From Nocardia sp. alder85J (lineage in GTDB: Bacteria; Actinomycetota; Actinomycetes; Mycobacteriales; Mycobacteriaceae): 64,000 nucleotides of DNA. How positions within the stretch are numbered: position 1 is the first letter of the stretch; each line of letters starts with the position of its first letter. Positions 60,194 through 64,000 of the stretch are shown here, one piece after another. The notes under the pieces were generated by a model. It did no database searches. It saw only the letters and a list, made by a program, of their open reading frames with translations, and had not been told where the DNA came from. The stretch is taken from positions 372,001 through 436,000 of the forward strand of contig NZ_JAIUCZ020000007.1 in assembly GCF_020176955.2 (NCBI RefSeq). The letters are read 5' to 3'. Made by a program: the position numbers and the translations under genes.

Positions 60194-60964
60194 TCACGCC
60201 CGGCGACCGACGCTGTAGGCGGCGGCATGGGTGCGGACCCGCGCCATGTAAGCGGTGGACTGGTTGTAGGTCATCAGCGCGCGCTGCCAGCCGTCGGCGG
60301 TGGTGAGATCACCGCCGCTGGCACAGAGATAGCGGGCGGCGGTCAGGGCCGCGTCGTCGATGTTGTCCGGATCGGCGGTGCCGTCGCCGTTGGCATCGAC
60401 ACCCCAGTGCTGCCAGGTTTCCGGGAGGAACTGGAACGGGCCCATCGCCCGCACGTACACCGGACTGCCGGCGCGAGCGGTGGCCGCCTCGTCCACGATT
60501 CGCGCGACACCGGGTGAACCGTCCAGTGGCACACCGCGAATCGGCGGGCGCACCGTACCGTCGGCGTCCAGCCGCGAACCGCCGTGGCTGCCGTGTTTGC
60601 TCTCCACGGCAGCGATCCCGGCGAGGGTGGTCCAGCCGATGCCGCAGCCGGGGCGGGAGCGGGCCATCACCGCCGCCGCGTAGCCGTACGCCTCCAGCGC
60701 GACCACCGGGATTCCCAGTGTGCCGGACTGGGATTCGGCCCAGCCGTGCAACTGCTCGGCGGTCCGCCCCGGCGCGTCCAGATCGATCGCCGGAACCGGC
60801 GTGCCCGGACCGGGCGGGATGCCGTCCGGGATCGGCGGGAGATTCGAAGCGGCACAACCGGACAGCGCGACGAGGGCCGCGACGAGCACTGCGACGACGC
60901 CGGGGAACACGGCACGGGCGAGGACAGAAGGAGAGGCCCGGCGCCGGGCCAGGACGGGACGCAC
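60194..60964 (-). CDS. lpqU: Lytic transglycosylase lipoprotein (LpqU-like)
   Basis: 256 residues from ATG 60964. ARAVFPGVVAVLVAALVALS ending in lipobox LSGC marks a lipoprotein. The SLT2/MltB-like domain includes GIGWTTLAGIAAVESKHGSH (catalytic Glu), VRAMGPFQFLPETWQHWGVD and DNIDDAALTAARYLCASGGD. Residues up to SVGRRA complete the fold. Predicted septal or lateral peptidoglycan cleavage. Homologue of Rv1022 beside eno. Confidence 0.9.
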   Translation of the reverse strand: MRPVLARRRASPSVLARAVFPGVVAVLVAALVALSGCAASNLPPIPDGIPPGPGTPVPAIDLDAPGRTAEQLHGWAESQSGTLGIPVVALEAYGYAAAVMARSRPGCGIGWTTLAGIAAVESKHGSHGGSRLDADGTVRPPIRGVPLDGSPGVARIVDEAATARAGSPVYVRAMGPFQFLPETWQHWGVDANGDGTADPDNIDDAALTAARYLCASGGDLTTADGWQRALMTYNQSTAYMARVRTHAAAYSVGRRA

Positions 60965-61069
60965 CCTCCCATCTTGCGTGCTCGGCGCGTCTTCGGCACA
61001 CGCGGCCCGTGCGCCGCGCGACGCACCGGCCCTCGTCGATGTGCAGCGGCTATTCCACCCCGAGCTATG

Positions 61070-61088
61070 TTAGGTTAGGCTTGCTTAA
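61070..61088. promoter_or_regulatory. Iron box (IdeR/DtxR operator)
   Basis: TTAGGTTAGGCTTGCTTAA matches 16 of 19 positions of the consensus TTAGGTTAGGCTAACCTAA. It lies 79 bases before the oxygenase GTG, between the divergent lpqU and oxygenase genes. Predicted repression when iron is plentiful. Confidence 0.85.
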
Positions 61089-61166
61089 TCTGCTGGGCGG
61101 GGGCCGGATCCCTCGACCGAATCTTCACCACCTGCTTCACCACCGTTGCGAAGAAGGGATCGATGG

Positions 61167-62267
61167 GTGAAAAACGTTCTCCGCGAACGTGAGAACCACC
61201 ACCGAGAAGCACCGGCCGAACTGGAACGCCGAAACTTATCCGATGCCGATGCGGTGGCGGTGCGCGACATCGCCGCCGAGATCGCCGTCACAATCGAAGA
61301 TATGGCAGGAACGCGGGAACGGACCGCCGCGACACTCACCGACCCACACCTCATCGGTCTCGTCGACGCGCACGTGCGCGCGGTACCGGAGCGCGTCCGT
61401 GCGGCGCTGCGTCCCCCGGCCACCGCGACCGGCGTGGCGATCATCGATCGGCTGCCGCTGCGGGACGCGGAACTGGGCCCCACACCACGCGATTGGCGTC
61501 AAGCGGCCGCCTGGAGTGGCGACGCGCACCGGGGCCGGGCCTCGTTCCGGCTGGACCTCACGATGCTGCTGCTGGCCCGTTGCGCCGGCGCGCCGTTCGG
61601 GTGGCAGGGCCAGCAGAGCGGGCGACTGGTGAACAACATCGTCCCGTCCCCCGGCCACGAGCACGAGCAGTCCGGCGCCAGCAGCGTGACCCTGCTCGCG
61701 CCGCACACCGAGGACGCCTTCCACCCCGAGCGCGCCCACCTGCTGCTGCTGGGCTGCCTGCGCAATCCGGCGCTGGTGGGTACCACGGTGTCCTCGGTCT
61801 GCGAGGCGCGGCTGAGTCCGGAACACCGCCGCCGGCTGGCCGCCGCGGCGCTGCCCATCCTGCCCGACGTCTCCTACGGCGACGGCTTCGGCGACCACCC
61901 CACGCCCCCGATCGCCACCCTCGCGGCCGGCCCCACCCTGCGCTACGACCCGGCCTACACCCCCGTGCAGCGCGCCGACGCCGAATTCCGGGACGCCTAC
62001 ACACAATTGAGCACGGAACTGGAACGGGTGGCCCGCGTGGCGGTCCTGGAGCCGGGCCAGCTGCTCCTGGTCGACAACGATGTGGTGGTGCACGGCCGGG
62101 TGCCGTTCGCCCCGCGCTACGACGGCACCGATCGCTGGCTGAAGCGCGTGAATATCCGCCTACCACAACGACATCGGGCCGAATCCGGCGAATCCGGTTA
62201 CGGCCAGCGGACGGTCGCCCCCTTCCGCACCGAAGTCCCCGCACCGCACGCCGTCCCGATCCAGTGA
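61167..62267 (+). CDS. Fe(II)/2-oxoglutarate-dependent oxygenase, clavaminate-synthase-like
   Basis: 366 residues from GTG 61167 (AAGGG upstream); a TTG at 61146 is an alternative. The jelly-roll metal site reads LLAPHTEDAFHPERAHLLLL with HTE (His180, Glu182) in place of HxD, as in VioC/AsnO-type amino-acid hydroxylases, and HGRVPFAPRYDGTDRWLKRV supplies the second His (309) and the 2-oxoglutarate Arg. Such enzymes hydroxylate free arginine, asparagine, ornithine or related amino acids. First gene after the iron box. The acyl or amino-acid substrate is not known. Confidence 0.87.
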   Translation: MKNVLRERENHHREAPAELERRNLSDADAVAVRDIAAEIAVTIEDMAGTRERTAATLTDPHLIGLVDAHVRAVPERVRAALRPPATATGVAIIDRLPLRDAELGPTPRDWRQAAAWSGDAHRGRASFRLDLTMLLLARCAGAPFGWQGQQSGRLVNNIVPSPGHEHEQSGASSVTLLAPHTEDAFHPERAHLLLLGCLRNPALVGTTVSSVCEARLSPEHRRRLAAAALPILPDVSYGDGFGDHPTPPIATLAAGPTLRYDPAYTPVQRADAEFRDAYTQLSTELERVARVAVLEPGQLLLVDNDVVVHGRVPFAPRYDGTDRWLKRVNIRLPQRHRAESGESGYGQRTVAPFRTEVPAPHAVPIQ

Positions 62268-62280
62268 ACCGAGGCACCCC

Positions 62281-63270
62281 GTGAACACCCGACCGACTCC
62301 ACTCCGCGTCCTCTCCCGCAGCGACCTCGCCGACGTCCCCATCACTCCCGGCGATGTGAATCGCGCCGTCGAGGACGCGTATCTCGCACTGGCGTCCGGT
62401 GATTCGGACAATCCCCGCAAGCTCAGCGTCGCCCATCCGGACGGCTGGTCGGTGGCCTACGCCATGCTCGGCCGCGACGGCCGCCGCCGGGTGGTAGCGA
62501 TGAAGACCTCCTACAAGTTCGATCCGGCCCACGACCGCAGCACCAAGCGTTACTACACCACCATCACGCTCTACGACGACACCACCGGCGTGCCGATCGC
62601 GATGATGGACTGTGCCCGGGTCGGCGCCCTGCGCACCCCCGCCGTCTCGGCGCTGCTGGTGCGCGAGACGATCCGCCCGGCCGCGCGCAGCGTGCTGCTG
62701 ATCGGCACCGGCACCCAGGGCCGCAACGCGCTACCGCATCTGCTGGCGGCGAATCCGCAACTGAACCGGCTGATGGTGCACGGCACCCATCCCGACGGCC
62801 TGAAGGCGGTGTACGAGCAACTCGCCGTGTACCACCCGCACCTCGAACTGGAGACCGTGACCGATCCCTACGAGGCGGCCCGCACTGCCGACGTGGTGCT
62901 GGCCACCGCCGGCCCCGGCACCAAGGTCGCCGTCGAAACCCACGATCTCGCACCGGGTTCGGTAGCGGTGCTGGTCGGCTACGGGCTGGCGCCCTCGGCG
63001 CTGACCGGCGCCGATCGGGTGGTCGCCACCAGCGCCGAGCAGATGGCCCTGACCGGCACCGACATGGTGGACCGGGACGGCCGGCTGCGTCCGGTCGACG
63101 CCGAACTCCCGCAGATCCTGGGCCGCCGCGCGATCGGCCGCAGCTCCGACGACGAGCGGATCTTCGTCTACAACAGCGGCCTGGTCCTCACCGATATCGC
63201 CGTCGCCCATGCCCTCGCCGAGCGCGCCATCGCCGAGGGGCGGGGAACGGAGGTGTCTCTGTGGGACTGA
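62281..63270 (+). CDS. Ornithine cyclodeaminase / mu-crystallin family enzyme (SbnB-like)
   Basis: 329 residues from GTG 62281, 13 bases after the oxygenase stop. VAMKTSYKFDPAHDRSTKRY (Lys of the active site), DCARVGALRTPAVSALLVRE (RTGAxSA equivalent), SVLLIGTGTQGRNALPHLLA (NAD loop GTGTQG) and IFVYNSGLVLTDIAVAHALA. Members make proline from ornithine, or, as SbnB, oxidise N-(carboxyethyl)-type adducts to diaminopropionate for siderophores and antibiotics. The iron box and the next PLP gene favour a role in a siderophore-like pathway; unproven. Confidence 0.88.
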   Translation: MNTRPTPLRVLSRSDLADVPITPGDVNRAVEDAYLALASGDSDNPRKLSVAHPDGWSVAYAMLGRDGRRRVVAMKTSYKFDPAHDRSTKRYYTTITLYDDTTGVPIAMMDCARVGALRTPAVSALLVRETIRPAARSVLLIGTGTQGRNALPHLLAANPQLNRLMVHGTHPDGLKAVYEQLAVYHPHLELETVTDPYEAARTADVVLATAGPGTKVAVETHDLAPGSVAVLVGYGLAPSALTGADRVVATSAEQMALTGTDMVDRDGRLRPVDAELPQILGRRAIGRSSDDERIFVYNSGLVLTDIAVAHALAERAIAEGRGTEVSLWD

Positions 63271-64000
63271 GCGCCGTCGCCCAGTTCTCCCTGTGGGACG
63301 CCGAGGACCCGGCTCCCACACCCCCACCGGACATCGCTCCGGAACCGACCCCACCCACCCGCCCCCGCACCCGCCGCAAGCGCGCCGCCGCCGCGGACCG
63401 TGCGCCGGACGACGCTCCGGCGCCGGCCGCGGCGGAGCCGACCACGGCCCCGGCCGCCTCGACGGCGGACGCCGCCGCGGTGGCCCCGGCCGACAGCATT
63501 GCGGCCGAAGACGCGGAAGACACTGCCATGGCGAACGATTCACCGTCGATTCACTCCGGAACCGAACCATCGACTCTGGTGGACGCGGCGCCGACGACCG
63601 CGAGCACCGCTGCGGAGTCGGCTCCGACGGTTGCGGTCCTCGACCCCGGCGCCACGAACAACACCGCGGCGCGACGAGCAATCACACCGGCGGATGCCGG
63701 TGCGGCGGCGCCGGACCCGGAAGACACACCGGCCGCCGAGTCCGGGACCGATGCGGCGGCCTCGGCCGAGATCGACAGCGCCACCCCACGATTCGAGTCG
63801 CCCGAGCCGCGCGCAGAGTTCGGGGCCGCAGCCGCCTGGATCGCCGCGGCCCTGCCCGCGCATGCCGACGAGTGGGAGCGGCGGCTGCTCGACGATCGAG
63901 AGTTGCTGGGCGACATCGCCTTCGCGGTCGGCGGCCCCTTCCACGTGATGTATCCGGACCGGGTGGGCGGCAATATCGAGGCGTTCCGGCAGGCGTTCGC
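63261..64000 (+). CDS. PLP-dependent decarboxylase (Orn/DAP/Arg fold III) N-terminus with long disordered extension, cut by window edge
   Basis: GTG 63261, with GGAGGTG 5 bases upstream, overlaps the cyclodeaminase stop by 10 bases. The first 185 or so residues are Ala/Pro/Asp/Thr-rich and low complexity. Then WIAAALPAHADEWERRLLDD and AFAVGGPFHVMYPDRVGGNI EAFRQAF, the start of fold-type III decarboxylases (VxxPFxxxYPxRVxxNIxxF). The catalytic Lys and later motifs are beyond the edge. SbnH-like or DAP/ornithine-type activity is possible. Confidence 0.75.
   Translation, partial: MGLSAVAQFSLWDAEDPAPTPPPDIAPEPTPPTRPRTRRKRAAAADRAPDDAPAPAAAEPTTAPAASTADAAAVAPADSIAAEDAEDTAMANDSPSIHSGTEPSTLVDAAPTTASTAAESAPTVAVLDPGATNNTAARRAITPADAGAAAPDPEDTPAAESGTDAAASAEIDSATPRFESPEPRAEFGAAAAWIAAALPAHADEWERRLLDDRELLGDIAFAVGGPFHVMYPDRVGGNIEAFRQAF

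Noticed and set aside
1..64000. CRISPR arrays
   Set aside because: No regularly spaced direct repeats of 24-40 bases with unique spacers were seen; the only tandem array is the three-copy 24-bp coding repeat.

Overview
High-GC actinobacterial chromosome, most likely a Nocardia or close relative in the Mycobacteriales. The evidence is the presence of mycothiol metabolism (Mca), an MspA-type porin, LGFP repeats, a GT87/PimE-like mannosyltransferase, an IdeR-type iron box and PknG/GlnX homologues, plus two blocks whose gene order I recognise from Mycobacterium tuberculosis. Block A (1-27.7 kb) follows Rv1086 to Rv1074c: Z-prenyl transferase, hemolysin III, DUF255 protein, Rv1083, mca, DUF4307, greA, metB, cbs, SGNH hydrolase, thiolase. 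Block B (54.9-61 kb) follows Rv1026 to Rv1022: ppx, DUF501, ftsB-like, eno, lpqU. Species-level assignment is inference.

Layout. 0-6.4 kb: core genes, plus an adenylate cyclase and an unusual operon of leader peptide, GNAT acetyltransferase and IF-1 paralogue. 6.5-12.4 kb: a lower-GC candidate defence island between the Rv1084 and Rv1083 homologues: DUF262 protein, DUF3696-type ATPase and an unknown third protein in one overlapping operon, facing a HsdM-HsdS fusion methylase. An MFS-transporter remnant and small ORFs sit at the edge. 12.8-27.7 kb: ordinary housekeeping genes with several strong bidirectional terminators. 27.9-42.2 kb: accessory metabolism, transport and regulation, including a PknG-like kinase with a GlnX-like partner but no GlnH.

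42.5-46.4 kb is a patch of broken genes: a frameshifted secreted-effector-like gene with a possible immunity gene, a LivH remnant, an alpha/beta-hydrolase C-terminal fragment and an enoyl/crotonyl-CoA reductase ended early by one in-frame TGA. 47.5-54.9 kb is a decayed integrative element bounded by a 39-bp direct repeat of the 3' end of a UAA-anticodon tRNA. It holds an integrase C-terminal remnant, a HTH gene, a PurO-like gene, a four-gene DUF6879/DUF5753 operon whose last gene is split by a 900-bp IS5-type element, and a 1188-bp IS630-type element. 61.0 kb to the right edge is the start of an iron-box-controlled biosynthetic operon: Fe(II)/2-oxoglutarate oxygenase, ornithine-cyclodeaminase-like enzyme, then a PLP-dependent decarboxylase-like enzyme that runs off the window.

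Most promising for undescribed biology: the 6.5-12.4 kb module, the DUF6879/DUF5753 operon, the leader-GNAT-IF-1 operon and the iron-regulated cluster.
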